Of a stretch of DNA of 64,000 nt, positions 26,211 to 34,011 are shown in pieces. Source of the DNA: Pseudomonas fragi (GTDB lineage: Bacteria; Pseudomonadota; Gammaproteobacteria; Pseudomonadales; Pseudomonadaceae); assembly GCF_002269505.1 (NCBI RefSeq), contig NZ_NQKQ01000015.1, forward strand, positions 1-64,000. Reading direction: 5' to 3'. How positions within the stretch are numbered: the stretch's first letter is position 1; each line of letters opens with the position of its first letter. Both the position numbers and the translations under genes were made by a program. Under the pieces are notes generated by a model that was given only the letters and a program-made list of their open reading frames with translations, searched no databases and had not been told where the DNA came from.

Positions 26211-26297
26211 GTGGGAGCGGGCTTGCTCGCGATGCAGGCAACTCGGTGTGTCTGGAAAAGCCGAGGTGATGCCATCGCGGGCAAGCCCGCTCCCACA
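26211..26297. repeat. REP doublet between the TonB receptor and PepSY genes
   Basis: GTGGGAGCGGGCTTGCTCGC and its inverted counterpart GCGGGCAAGCCCGCTCCCAC, about 45 bases apart, between co-directional genes. Confidence 0.9.
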
Positions 26298-26325
26298 GGG
26301 GGAAGGTGGTGCAGCCCTTAGCGGG

Positions 26326-28761
26326 TTACCACTTGTAGTTGACGCTGGCCATTACGTTGCGGCGGTCGCCGTAGTAGCAGTAGAAACCGTCGCAGGTCGA
26401 CAGGTATTCCTTGTCGAATACGTTGTTGGCGTTCACAGAAACCGTGGCGCCTTTGAGCGTTTTGCTGACCTTGCCCAAGTCGTAATGCACCGCGGCGTCG
26501 TAGACGGTGTAAGCGTCTGTGTGGCCATAAGAGGCGTCGGGCACATAGGCCATGCTGCCGATCGCGATATTGTCGGTTTCGCCAATGTAACGGGCACCAA
26601 AGCCGACGCCGAAGCCATCCAGAGCGCCTTTGTGCCAGGTGTAGTCCGCCCAGATCGAGGCTTGATGTTCAGGCGTCAGGGGTAGTGGACGGTTCTTGTC
26701 CAGCGGGTCGGAGACCTTGGTCATCTTGGTGTTGGCATAGGTGTAGGCAGCAGTCAGCTTAAGGTTATCGTTGACGTTGCCCACGGCCTCCAGTTCCACG
26801 CCGCGCACGTTAGCTTCACCCAGTGGCCGGCTTACACCAAGGGTGTCGCTGAGCACGATGTTTTTACGGGTCAGGTCATACACGGCAGCGGTGAACAGCA
26901 TCTCGGTGCCGGGTGGCTGGTACTTGAGGCCCACTTCGTATTGCTTGCCGGTGCCGGGCTTGAAGGCCTTGCCGCCAAAGCCGCCTGGCTCGGCCTGGAA
27001 CGATTCGGCATAGGACACATAAGGTGTGAAGCCCGAGTCGAACACATAGCTGAGCGCGGCATTGCCGGTGAAGGCGCTGTCATCGCGTTTGTCGCGCGCG
27101 TTGTTCTCGTTGTAGAACGTGGTGTCGGTGTGCAACCAGTCCTGGCGTCCGCCCAGGGTCAAACGCCAGTTATCCAGTGCCATCTGGTCTTGCAGGTAGA
27201 GGCCGGTATCGCGGGTTTTCTGGTTGTAGTCGTTATAGGCGGTGTATTTGACGTTACTGAAGTCTTGCCCGTAGATCGGGTTGATGATGTTGCTGGCCGG
27301 AGCCGCGCCGTATTGCCACTTGTAGTTGGTGTTGACGCGCTGGTGGTCGAGCCCGATCAGAACAGTGTGCTTGAGGGCGCCAGTGTTGAAGTCCGCCTGG
27401 AAGTTGTTATCCACGGCGAATTGGCTGATGTCCTCATTCACGATGTTGGCGCCGCGCTGCAAGGTGCCGTCGTCGGCAACAGAACCGTAGTAACCGCCAG
27501 CCGTGATGCCCTGAAAGGACAGGTCACTTTTGGTGTAACGCAGGTTCTGGTGGAACTGCCACACATCGTCAAAACGGTGTTCAAAAGCGTAGCCGAGTGC
27601 GTAGTAGGTTTTGTCGTAGTACTCCCACTTCGGATCACCCAGGTTCTCGTGATACTTCACCTTGCCCGCCGGTGAGTCGACCTTGGTGCCCTGGATCGGT
27701 AAGAACTGGCTGGTGATACCAGTGTCGTCACGGTTGAACTGGCTGAGGAAGGTCAGCTTGGTGTCCGGGTCGATGTTCCAGGTCAGGCTCGGTGCGAGGT
27801 TGTAGCGTTTGTCTTCGTTGTGATCGATTGCCGTATTACTGTCGCGCACCAGGCCGCTGATACGGTACAGAAAGCGGCCTTCATCATCGATCGGGCCGGT
27901 GCTGTCGAAGCTGATTTGCTTGCGCTGGTAGCTGCCGACCTGGACCTGCACTTCATGGCTTGGGGTGTCTTGCGGGCGACGGCTGACCATGTCCAGCAAG
28001 CCACCGGCAGGGGTCTGGCCGTAGACCGATGACGCTGGGCCACGGAGCAGGGCTACGCGCTCTAGGTCCCAGGTTTCCAGCTTGGGCATGGTGTAGGAAC
28101 CCTTGGGCAGGGGCAGACCGTCGAGAAACTGGGTCGGTTCGAAACCCCGAACCTTAAGCCACTCCGAGCGGCTGTCGCTGCCGTAGCTGCTGGCCGTAAC
28201 GCCAGGCATATAGCGAACTGCGTCATCCAGGTTTTGCACCGCCCGGTCCTGCATCTGGCTACGGGTAGCAACGGAGATGGAGCGCGGAGCCTCTGCCAGT
28301 GAGGTATCGGTTTTGGTGCCTGACGCTGTGCGCTGGGCGAGATAACCTTCCACCGGGCCCCAGGCGCTTTCGTAAGTGCCCTGGCCGGAGATGGTCGTTG
28401 CCCCCAGAGCCAATGCGCCCTGGGGGATTTCGATCAGTGTGAAGCTGCCAGCACTGCCCGGCACCAACTGCAACCCGCTCCCCTGCAACGCCTCACGCAG
28501 CGCGGTGGTTGCCTCGAACGTACCGTTGACCGGCGCCGAGGTTTTGCCTGCCAGCAAGGACGAGTCGATGGCCAGGGTGATGCCGGCCTGGCTGGCGATC
28601 TGGTTCAGGGTGGCCGCCAATGGCCCGGCGGGCAAATTGTAGTTGCGCGCAGACGAGGCCTGCTCGGCGGCAATCAGCGCGGTGCTGGCCAGCGGGGCGC
28701 TAAGGGCGATGGCGACAGCCAACAGGCTGGGACGCAAAAATGTGTCGAGGGTGCGGGACAT
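26326..28761 (-). CDS. TonB-dependent siderophore receptor with N-terminal signalling (STN) domain
   Basis: 811-residue outer-membrane transporter/transducer. Signal peptide to about 32, STN domain near 50-105 (YNLPAGPLAATLNQIASQAG), plug domain near 150-270 (VRGFEPTQFLDGLPL, RGPASSVYGQTPAGGLLDMV), then a 22-stranded barrel ending in the aromatic residue YKW. The STN domain and the adjacent sigma/anti-sigma genes show that it signals ligand occupancy to the FecI-type sigma factor. The C-terminal CDGFYCYYGDRRNV resembles hydroxamate receptors such as FiuA/FoxA, so ferrichrome or ferrioxamine is a reasonable but unproven substrate. Confidence 0.93.
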   Translation of the reverse strand: MSRTLDTFLRPSLLAVAIALSAPLASTALIAAEQASSARNYNLPAGPLAATLNQIASQAGITLAIDSSLLAGKTSAPVNGTFEATTALREALQGSGLQLVPGSAGSFTLIEIPQGALALGATTISGQGTYESAWGPVEGYLAQRTASGTKTDTSLAEAPRSISVATRSQMQDRAVQNLDDAVRYMPGVTASSYGSDSRSEWLKVRGFEPTQFLDGLPLPKGSYTMPKLETWDLERVALLRGPASSVYGQTPAGGLLDMVSRRPQDTPSHEVQVQVGSYQRKQISFDSTGPIDDEGRFLYRISGLVRDSNTAIDHNEDKRYNLAPSLTWNIDPDTKLTFLSQFNRDDTGITSQFLPIQGTKVDSPAGKVKYHENLGDPKWEYYDKTYYALGYAFEHRFDDVWQFHQNLRYTKSDLSFQGITAGGYYGSVADDGTLQRGANIVNEDISQFAVDNNFQADFNTGALKHTVLIGLDHQRVNTNYKWQYGAAPASNIINPIYGQDFSNVKYTAYNDYNQKTRDTGLYLQDQMALDNWRLTLGGRQDWLHTDTTFYNENNARDKRDDSAFTGNAALSYVFDSGFTPYVSYAESFQAEPGGFGGKAFKPGTGKQYEVGLKYQPPGTEMLFTAAVYDLTRKNIVLSDTLGVSRPLGEANVRGVELEAVGNVNDNLKLTAAYTYANTKMTKVSDPLDKNRPLPLTPEHQASIWADYTWHKGALDGFGVGFGARYIGETDNIAIGSMAYVPDASYGHTDAYTVYDAAVHYDLGKVSKTLKGATVSVNANNVFDKEYLSTCDGFYCYYGDRRNVMASVNYKW

Positions 28762-28851
28762 TCGGCGGGTTCCTGAATGAAAATGTTTCTCAATGCCTAT
28801 CTGCCGGACGAGATTGGAAAAGTGATAGGGCTAATTGAAAATAATTTAGAT

Positions 28852-29829
28852 TCAGTGGTTTTGCGGCTTGGCGCCAACTGTTACCCACCACGGCGTACGC
28901 TGCCGGATCTCGACCGGCAAGGTCGGCAGCAGGGCGTTGAGTGCCAGTTCGATGTTGTTCAGCGGGAAGCTGCCGGTAATGCGCAAGTCGGCCACTTGCG
29001 GGTCAACACCCAGGTGGCCGCGGTGGTAGCGGTTGAGTTCACCCACCATGTCAGCCAGGCGCACGTTATCCAGTACCAGCATGCCGCGTGTCCAGGCGTC
29101 GGCTCCGGGGCTGATGGCGAACATCTGGCCCAGGTGGTCGCGGTGCATCAGTACTTGCTGGCCTTCGCTGTAGATGGTGTGTTCGATGCTGTCTTCAGGT
29201 TGGGCCTGTACCCGCGATTGCAGCACGCTCAGGCGCGTGCCGTCGTCTTCACGTTTGACCATGAAGCGTGTGCCCAGGGCCAGCAAGCTGCCATCGCGGG
29301 TTTGTACGATAAAGGGGCGAGGGTCGCCGTGGCCGGTCTCGACCATGATCTCGCCTTCTTGCAGGACTATGCGCCGGGTGCTGTCGTCAAAACGCACATC
29401 GACTGCACTGTGGGTATTGAGGTTGAGCAGCGTGCCATCGGCCAGCCGCATCTGCCGCTGTTCGCCGGTGGCGGTACGCTGGTCGGCCATCCAGTAATCG
29501 ATGGGCAGGTAGCTTTTACCGGCGAACAGGGCCAGCCCGCACACCAGCGCGATACTCGCCAGGCCGCTGCCGATCTTGCGCGCCCGCTGTTGCGCGCCAT
29601 TGCGTGCATTAAGCAGGGCATTGCGTGCGGGGATGCTGGTATTGCTGAAGCGTTGATCGAGCATGCCCAGCTGCAACCAGGCGCGGGCGTGTTCTTCGCT
29701 GGCGCTGTACCACTTGGCGAATTCGGCCTGCTCCACCGCGCTGCCGTTACCGCAATCCAGGCATAGTTGCCAGGCAATGGCGGCGTCCAGGACCTGGGCC
29801 GAGACCGGTTTGGTATTGGCCTGGCTCAT
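28852..29829 (-). CDS. FecR-family anti-sigma factor / sigma regulator
   Basis: 325-residue inner-membrane signal relay. The N-terminal DUF4880-type domain (about 10-60, AIAWQLCLDCGNGSAVEQAEFAKW region) binds the sigma factor, a single helix near 85-102 (IALVCGLALFAG) crosses the membrane, the FecR domain follows (GEQRQMRLADGTLLNLN near 120), and an STN-like C-terminal domain (NIELALNALLPTLPVEI) faces the receptor. ATG at 29829 overlaps the end of the sigma gene by four bases. Confidence 0.92.
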   Translation of the reverse strand: MSQANTKPVSAQVLDAAIAWQLCLDCGNGSAVEQAEFAKWYSASEEHARAWLQLGMLDQRFSNTSIPARNALLNARNGAQQRARKIGSGLASIALVCGLALFAGKSYLPIDYWMADQRTATGEQRQMRLADGTLLNLNTHSAVDVRFDDSTRRIVLQEGEIMVETGHGDPRPFIVQTRDGSLLALGTRFMVKREDDGTRLSVLQSRVQAQPEDSIEHTIYSEGQQVLMHRDHLGQMFAISPGADAWTRGMLVLDNVRLADMVGELNRYHRGHLGVDPQVADLRITGSFPLNNIELALNALLPTLPVEIRQRTPWWVTVGAKPQNH

Positions 29830-30350
29830 GTTGGTTCGCCATACAGGGCGATATAGCACTGGCGAATACCCTGGGCCAGGTATTGGCGCACACGGGGCAC
29901 CGACACGCCCAGGCGTTCGGCGATTTCGGCGTGGGTCATACCGTCGAGCCGGCTGTGCAGGAAGGCCGCACGGGATTTGCTCGACAGCTTGCTCAGCATG
30001 CGGTCGATGGCCTTGAGGTCTTCAAGGATCAGTTGCTGGGCCTCAGGCGAAGGCTGCTCGGCCTCGGGGATCAGCATCAATTCGTTGAGCCAGGCCTGCT
30101 CCAGTGCAGCGCGCCGAAAGTAGTCAAACAGCAGACCCTTGGCGATGGCTGCCAAAAAGGCCCGGGGCTCGCGGGGAGCCTGCAGTTCGGTACGGCCCAG
30201 CAGGCGCACGAAGGTGTCCTGGCTAAGGTCTTCTGCGCGCTGAGGGCAGGCCACGTTGCGTCGTAACCACGCCAGCAGCCAGCCGCGATGGTCGCGATAA
30301 AGCGCTCCAACCAGCTCACTGTGGGGGTTTTGGACTGACGACAAGGGCAT
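29826..30350 (-). CDS. FecI-type ECF sigma-70 factor (iron-starvation sigma)
   Basis: 174-residue ECF sigma factor. Region 2 includes LVGALYRDHRGWLLAWLRR and AEDLSQDTFVRLL; region 4 holds the HTH (MTHAEIAERLGVSVPRVRQYLAQGI). It directs transcription of the TonB receptor gene when released by the adjacent FecR-like protein. ATG at 30350 was preferred to a TTG at 30362, which has no site; even the ATG has only a weak one. A Fur-box-like sequence lies about 20-40 bases upstream, predicting induction by iron limitation. Confidence 0.92.
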   Translation of the reverse strand: MPLSSVQNPHSELVGALYRDHRGWLLAWLRRNVACPQRAEDLSQDTFVRLLGRTELQAPREPRAFLAAIAKGLLFDYFRRAALEQAWLNELMLIPEAEQPSPEAQQLILEDLKAIDRMLSKLSSKSRAAFLHSRLDGMTHAEIAERLGVSVPRVRQYLAQGIRQCYIALYGEPT

Positions 30351-30370
30351 CACCGACTGCAAGTTTTAAC

Positions 30371-30390
30371 TAACGATAATTATTCGCGAT
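30371..30390. promoter_or_regulatory. Candidate Fur box upstream of the ECF sigma gene
   Basis: TAACGATAATTATTCGC matches the AT-rich hexamer array of Fur boxes (NATWAT repeats: GATAAT, AATTAT). It lies 21 bases before the sigma ATG, where Fur repression of iron-starvation sigma genes is normal. Confidence 0.65.
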
Positions 30391-30457
30391 TGTGGCAGAG
30401 GGAATGGCCCTACGCAATTGACGCTCATCGGATGATTTTTGACCGTTGCAGCTAGCT

Positions 30458-30568
30458 GCCCTCACCCCAACCCTCTCCCGGAGGGAGAGGGGGCTAAAGG
30501 CAAAAGCAATTTTGCGTAACACCACATATCAGTCCCCTCTCCCTCCGGGAGAGGGCCAGGGTGAGGGC
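30458..30568. repeat. Inverted CCCTCACCC/CTCTCCC repeat pair
   Basis: Left arm GCCCTCACCCCAACCCTCTC plus GGAGGGAGAGGG; right arm CCCTCTCCCTCCGGGAGAGG then CCAGGGTGAGGGC. Same family as 15768-15875. It fills the space between the sigma gene and the convergently oriented end of the exonuclease gene region. Confidence 0.85.
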
Positions 30569-30572
30569 GCTC

Positions 30573-31283
30573 TTAAAAGCCGTGCATCTGCTTGCGCCGC
30601 TGCCACTGGTTGAGCCGCTGCTGTAAGGCCAGGGGGCTGTCGATGCCCTGTGCCCGGGCGCGGCTGAACAGGATCAGGGCCAGTTCGGCAGTGGCCAGGG
30701 CGTCGGCGCTGGCGTTGTGGCGGTCTTCCACTTGCAGGTGGAAGTGGTTGATCCACTGGTCGAGCCCGGCTTCGCGCTGATGCACCTGCGGGCACAGCAT
30801 CGGTGCCAGTGCAGCCACATCCATAAACGGGTGCTGCAAGCGGTAGCCCAGGCTGTCTTTGAGGGAGCGAGTGAGCATGTGCTGGTCAAACGGCGCATGA
30901 AACGCCAGTACCGGGCTATCACCCACAAAGTCCATGAAATCGAGCAGGGCGTCCACCGGGTCACTGCCTGCAGCAATGGCCGCAGGCCCCAGGCCATGCA
31001 GCAATATGCTGGGGCTCAGAGTGTTGTCGGGACGCTGCAGGGTTCGTTCAAACGCCTGGCCCAGGTCGATCGCGCCGTCTTCAATCACTACCGCACCCAT
31101 CGACAGCACTTGATCGCGGCTAAGGTTCAGGCCACTGGTCTCCAGGTCCACCACAACCCAGCGCTGCGAGCGCAATGGCTTCTCGCTCAACGGCGGAGCG
31201 GGCGCCAGTTGCTGCAGGCGTTGCTGCTGCTCAAGGCTTAACAGCGGTTTTTTGCGCGGCAACAACCAGGACAACAGGCTCAT
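30573..31283 (-). CDS. DEDD-family 3'-5' exonuclease (DNA polymerase III epsilon-like)
   Basis: 236-residue protein with the RNase T/DnaQ fold. Exo I is VVDLETSGLNLSRDQVLSMG (D and E near 46-48), Exo II is AFHAPFDQHML near 145, Exo III is HNASADALATAELALILF near 200-217. It is shorter than DnaQ lacking the clamp/alpha-binding tail, so it is more likely a repair or RNA exonuclease. It is the downstream partner of a cNMP/CBS/DUF294 protein with a 4-base overlap, so the two are coupled. This pair is conserved in pseudomonads, but its role is not established. Confidence 0.9.
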   Translation of the reverse strand: MSLLSWLLPRKKPLLSLEQQQRLQQLAPAPPLSEKPLRSQRWVVVDLETSGLNLSRDQVLSMGAVVIEDGAIDLGQAFERTLQRPDNTLSPSILLHGLGPAAIAAGSDPVDALLDFMDFVGDSPVLAFHAPFDQHMLTRSLKDSLGYRLQHPFMDVAALAPMLCPQVHQREAGLDQWINHFHLQVEDRHNASADALATAELALILFSRARAQGIDSPLALQQRLNQWQRRKQMHGF

Positions 31284-33214
31284 AGCTGATACCGCAGGGC
31301 CAGGCTGCTTTGCAGACGCTGGGCCTGACGCAGTGCTTCACGCAGGATGCGGCGGTCCAGCTGGTTCAGGCTGTCGGGGTCGACGCGGTTGGAGTACGGG
31401 CGGTTTTCCCGGGTTTGCAACTGGTGCTGTTGCATGCGGGTTTGCTGGATGAAGTGATACGCCTCCTCGTAGGCGGCGCCGTCCAGCGCTTCAATCACGT
31501 CCAGGGCAACCAGTTGGCGCAAGCGTTCCAGGGTGTTGTTGGCTTCGACACCGTTGGCCAGCGCCAGCAGGCGCGCGCCGTCGACAAAAGGTGTGAGGCC
31601 CTGGACCTTGAGGTCGAGGGTGGCCTTGTCGCTGCCTTTGCGCTCCAGCACAAACTCGCGAAAACGCCCCACCGGCGGGCGGTGACGCAACGCGTTGTCG
31701 GCCATCATGCGCTGGAACAGACGGTTGTCGGCCACTTGCTCAAGGATGCCGCGGCGCAGCTGCGCGCAGCCCCGTTCATCGCCCCAGACCACGCGCAGGT
31801 CGAAATAGATGGTGCTGGCCAGCAGGTTTTCCGGAGTGGCCTCGCGGATAAAGGCCGCAAAGCGGCGTGCCCATTCGGCACGGGACAGGCACAGGTCGGG
31901 GTTGCCGGCCATGATGTTGCCCTTGCACAGGGTAAAGCCGCAGGCTGCCAGATGATGGTTGATCTGCTGGGCAATGGGCAGCAGGCGCAGGCGAATGTCG
32001 GCGGCCTCGGCGGCGTCTTTGGCTTCGAACAGGATGCCGTTGTCCTGGTCGGTGTGCAGGGTTTGCTCGCGTCGGCCTTCGCTGCCAAAGCACAGCCAGG
32101 TAAACGGCACACCAGGGTCGCCCTTGTCGGCCAGTACCAGTTCGATCACCCGGCATACGGTGTGATCGTTGAGCTGGGTGATGATGTGGGTGATCTGCGT
32201 GGAAGACGCACCGTGGGCCAGCATGCGTTCAACCAGCTGGCCGATTTCGCCGCGCAGGTTGATCAGGGTATCCAGTCGTGGAGCATGGCGGATGGTACGC
32301 GCCAGGTGCACCAGGTCGACCCGTTGCAAGGAAAACAGGTCGCGTTCGGAAACAACGCCACACAGGCGTTGATCTTTAACCAGGCACACGTGGGCAATAT
32401 GCCGCTCGGTCATGGCGATTGCGGCGTCGAAAGCGCTGTGGTCGGGGCTCAGGTAGAACGGCTCGGGGGTCATGTGCAGATCAATGGCCTGCTCGAAGTC
32501 CTCAATGCCATTGGCCACCACCTGACGCAGGTCGCGCAGGGTGAAAATCCCCAGCGGAGCCTTGTGCTCGTCGACCACGACAATGCTGCCCACCTGCTGT
32601 TCGTGCATCAGCCGAACGGCTTCGCGCAGTGCAACATGAGGGGCGCAAGTTACCGGGTGGCGCATGGCCAGTTCGCCCAGGCGGGTGTTGAGCGAGTATT
32701 GCGTGCCGAGGGTTTGCGCGGCTTTTTGCTGCACTTGCTGATTGACCTTGTCGAGCAGGCTGCTGACGCCGCGCAGGGCAAAGTCGCGGAACTCGTCAGA
32801 CAGGGCAAACAGCTTGATGAACGCGGCCTTGTTCAGTTGCAGGCAGAACGTATCTTCGGCGGCGCGGTGTTCGGTGCGCGTAGCGCGCTCGCCCAGCAGT
32901 GCGGAAAGGGGGAAGCACTCGCCAGCGGTGATCTCGAAGGTCGTCTGGGCCTCTTCGCGCCCGGCGTGGGTACGCTCGCCGACCACTCGGCCCTGCTTGA
33001 CGATATAGAAGTGTTCCACCGGCCCGTCAGTCGGTCGGATGATGCTTTCGCCCGGGGCATAGAAGCGCAGTTGGCACTGCTCGACCAGATACGCCAGGTG
33101 AGTGTTTTCCATTTGGTTGAACGGCGGGAATCGCTGCAAAAACTGCATGGTGCCGTGAATGTTCTGCAACACCGCGGTTTTCCCTGCCTGGAGAAACGCA
33201 TCCGATTTACTCAT
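31280..33214 (-). CDS. cNMP-binding / CBS-pair / DUF294 putative nucleotidyltransferase
   Basis: 644-residue cytoplasmic signalling protein. Order of domains: cyclic-nucleotide-binding jelly roll (about 25-150), two CBS motifs (about 180-295; TLRDLRQVVANGI and SERDLFSLQRVDL), DUF294 nucleotidyltransferase-like domain with GSEGRREQTLHTDQDNGI near 370, and DUF294_C to the end. The GSxGR...DxDN motif matches polymerase-beta-type nucleotidyltransferases such as GlnD, so a target-modifying activity is plausible. It overlaps the exonuclease gene downstream by ATGA. Confidence 0.9.
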   Translation of the reverse strand: MSKSDAFLQAGKTAVLQNIHGTMQFLQRFPPFNQMENTHLAYLVEQCQLRFYAPGESIIRPTDGPVEHFYIVKQGRVVGERTHAGREEAQTTFEITAGECFPLSALLGERATRTEHRAAEDTFCLQLNKAAFIKLFALSDEFRDFALRGVSSLLDKVNQQVQQKAAQTLGTQYSLNTRLGELAMRHPVTCAPHVALREAVRLMHEQQVGSIVVVDEHKAPLGIFTLRDLRQVVANGIEDFEQAIDLHMTPEPFYLSPDHSAFDAAIAMTERHIAHVCLVKDQRLCGVVSERDLFSLQRVDLVHLARTIRHAPRLDTLINLRGEIGQLVERMLAHGASSTQITHIITQLNDHTVCRVIELVLADKGDPGVPFTWLCFGSEGRREQTLHTDQDNGILFEAKDAAEAADIRLRLLPIAQQINHHLAACGFTLCKGNIMAGNPDLCLSRAEWARRFAAFIREATPENLLASTIYFDLRVVWGDERGCAQLRRGILEQVADNRLFQRMMADNALRHRPPVGRFREFVLERKGSDKATLDLKVQGLTPFVDGARLLALANGVEANNTLERLRQLVALDVIEALDGAAYEEAYHFIQQTRMQQHQLQTRENRPYSNRVDPDSLNQLDRRILREALRQAQRLQSSLALRYQL

Positions 33215-33508
33215 TACTGATACCGCGTTGTAGGTTGTGAGCCGTTGTTGTTATGACCGGACAGGGCTGCGCCCCATGGTGTATTTCTATCCCTCATGCT
33301 CGGCGGTCTGCGCGCGGGTGCCCATTGGACGTAAGTCTATGGGGCAGCGTTGTGCTGCTGTTTTTGAAAAGTCGTACAGAGATTTTGCATATTTCTTGTG
33401 CTTACAGTCTTGGAATTACCTGCCTCTGAGCGCACATTGGCAGCCAGATATAGATAACCGACTACGCTGTTAGGATATTTCGCCTGCAAGGCCGCTTTCG
33501 AGAAGCCT
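33215..33508. other. 294-base divergent intergenic region
   Basis: Between the DUF294 gene and the receiver gene. It must hold both promoters, but I see no convincing -35/-10 pair. GCCCCAT at 33271-33277 and ATGGGGC at 33339-33345 form distant inverted arms of unknown meaning. No coding sequence is supported. Confidence 0.5.
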
Positions 33509-33949
33509 ATGACCGAACACGACATTTTGACTGACGCCGAACGTGAGGCCTTGCAAGAGGTCATGCAGACACCTGCTTCGGCCTCGTCATGTGTGTTGAT
33601 TGTTGAAGACGACCCGGTAGCTCGTGAGTTGTTGGCCGAGTTTCTGGAACTCAATGCCATTGAGTGCCTCAAGGCCAGCAATGAAGAACAGGCGCTGGCG
33701 CTGTTGGCATCGGGCAAGCCGATTAATTTGATGCTCACCGATTTGCGCATGCTGCCCCACGATGGCTTGCATCTGATTCGCAAAGTGCGTGAATCAGAGC
33801 GAGCGGCCCTGCCGATCATCATCATGTCGGGCGATGCGAACGTGCGTGACGCCATCGATGCCATGCACCTGAGCGTGGTGGATTTTCTGCTCAAGCCCAT
33901 TGATACCGAAAAACTGCTCAAGCTGATCCGCCAGGAACTGGGGATGTAA
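33509..33949 (+). CDS. Stand-alone response-regulator receiver protein
   Basis: 146-residue protein made of a 27-residue leader and one CheY-like receiver domain. The acidic pocket is E33-D34-D35, the phosphoacceptor is D78 in LMLTDLRM, the switch serine is S107 in IIMSGDA and the invariant lysine is K129 in LLKP. There is no output domain and no linked histidine kinase, so it must receive phosphate from a distant kinase and act by protein contact. The ribosome binding site is weak (GAGAAGCCT). Confidence 0.9.
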   Translation: MTEHDILTDAEREALQEVMQTPASASSCVLIVEDDPVARELLAEFLELNAIECLKASNEEQALALLASGKPINLMLTDLRMLPHDGLHLIRKVRESERAALPIIIMSGDANVRDAIDAMHLSVVDFLLKPIDTEKLLKLIRQELGM

Positions 33950-33967
33950 GGTTTGCTCCCACAGGTC

Positions 33968-34000
33968 AAAAAAAAAGCCCCGAATGTTCGGGGCTTTTTT
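33968..34000. terminator. Bidirectional terminator between the receiver gene and glcB
   Basis: Stem AGCCCCGAA / TTCGGGGCT flanked by nine A and six T, suited to end both convergent transcripts. Confidence 0.92.
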
Positions 34001-34011
34001 ATGACTGCGGG

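Noticed and set aside
28762..28851. Fur box or sigma-specific promoter before the TonB receptor
   Set aside because: A TGAGAAACATTTTCATT-like stretch is weakly similar to a Fur box but too degenerate to claim by eye.
31310..33220. 636-codon open frame opposite the cNMP-CBS-DUF294 gene
   Set aside because: The minus-strand frame has complete domain motifs; the plus frame has none.
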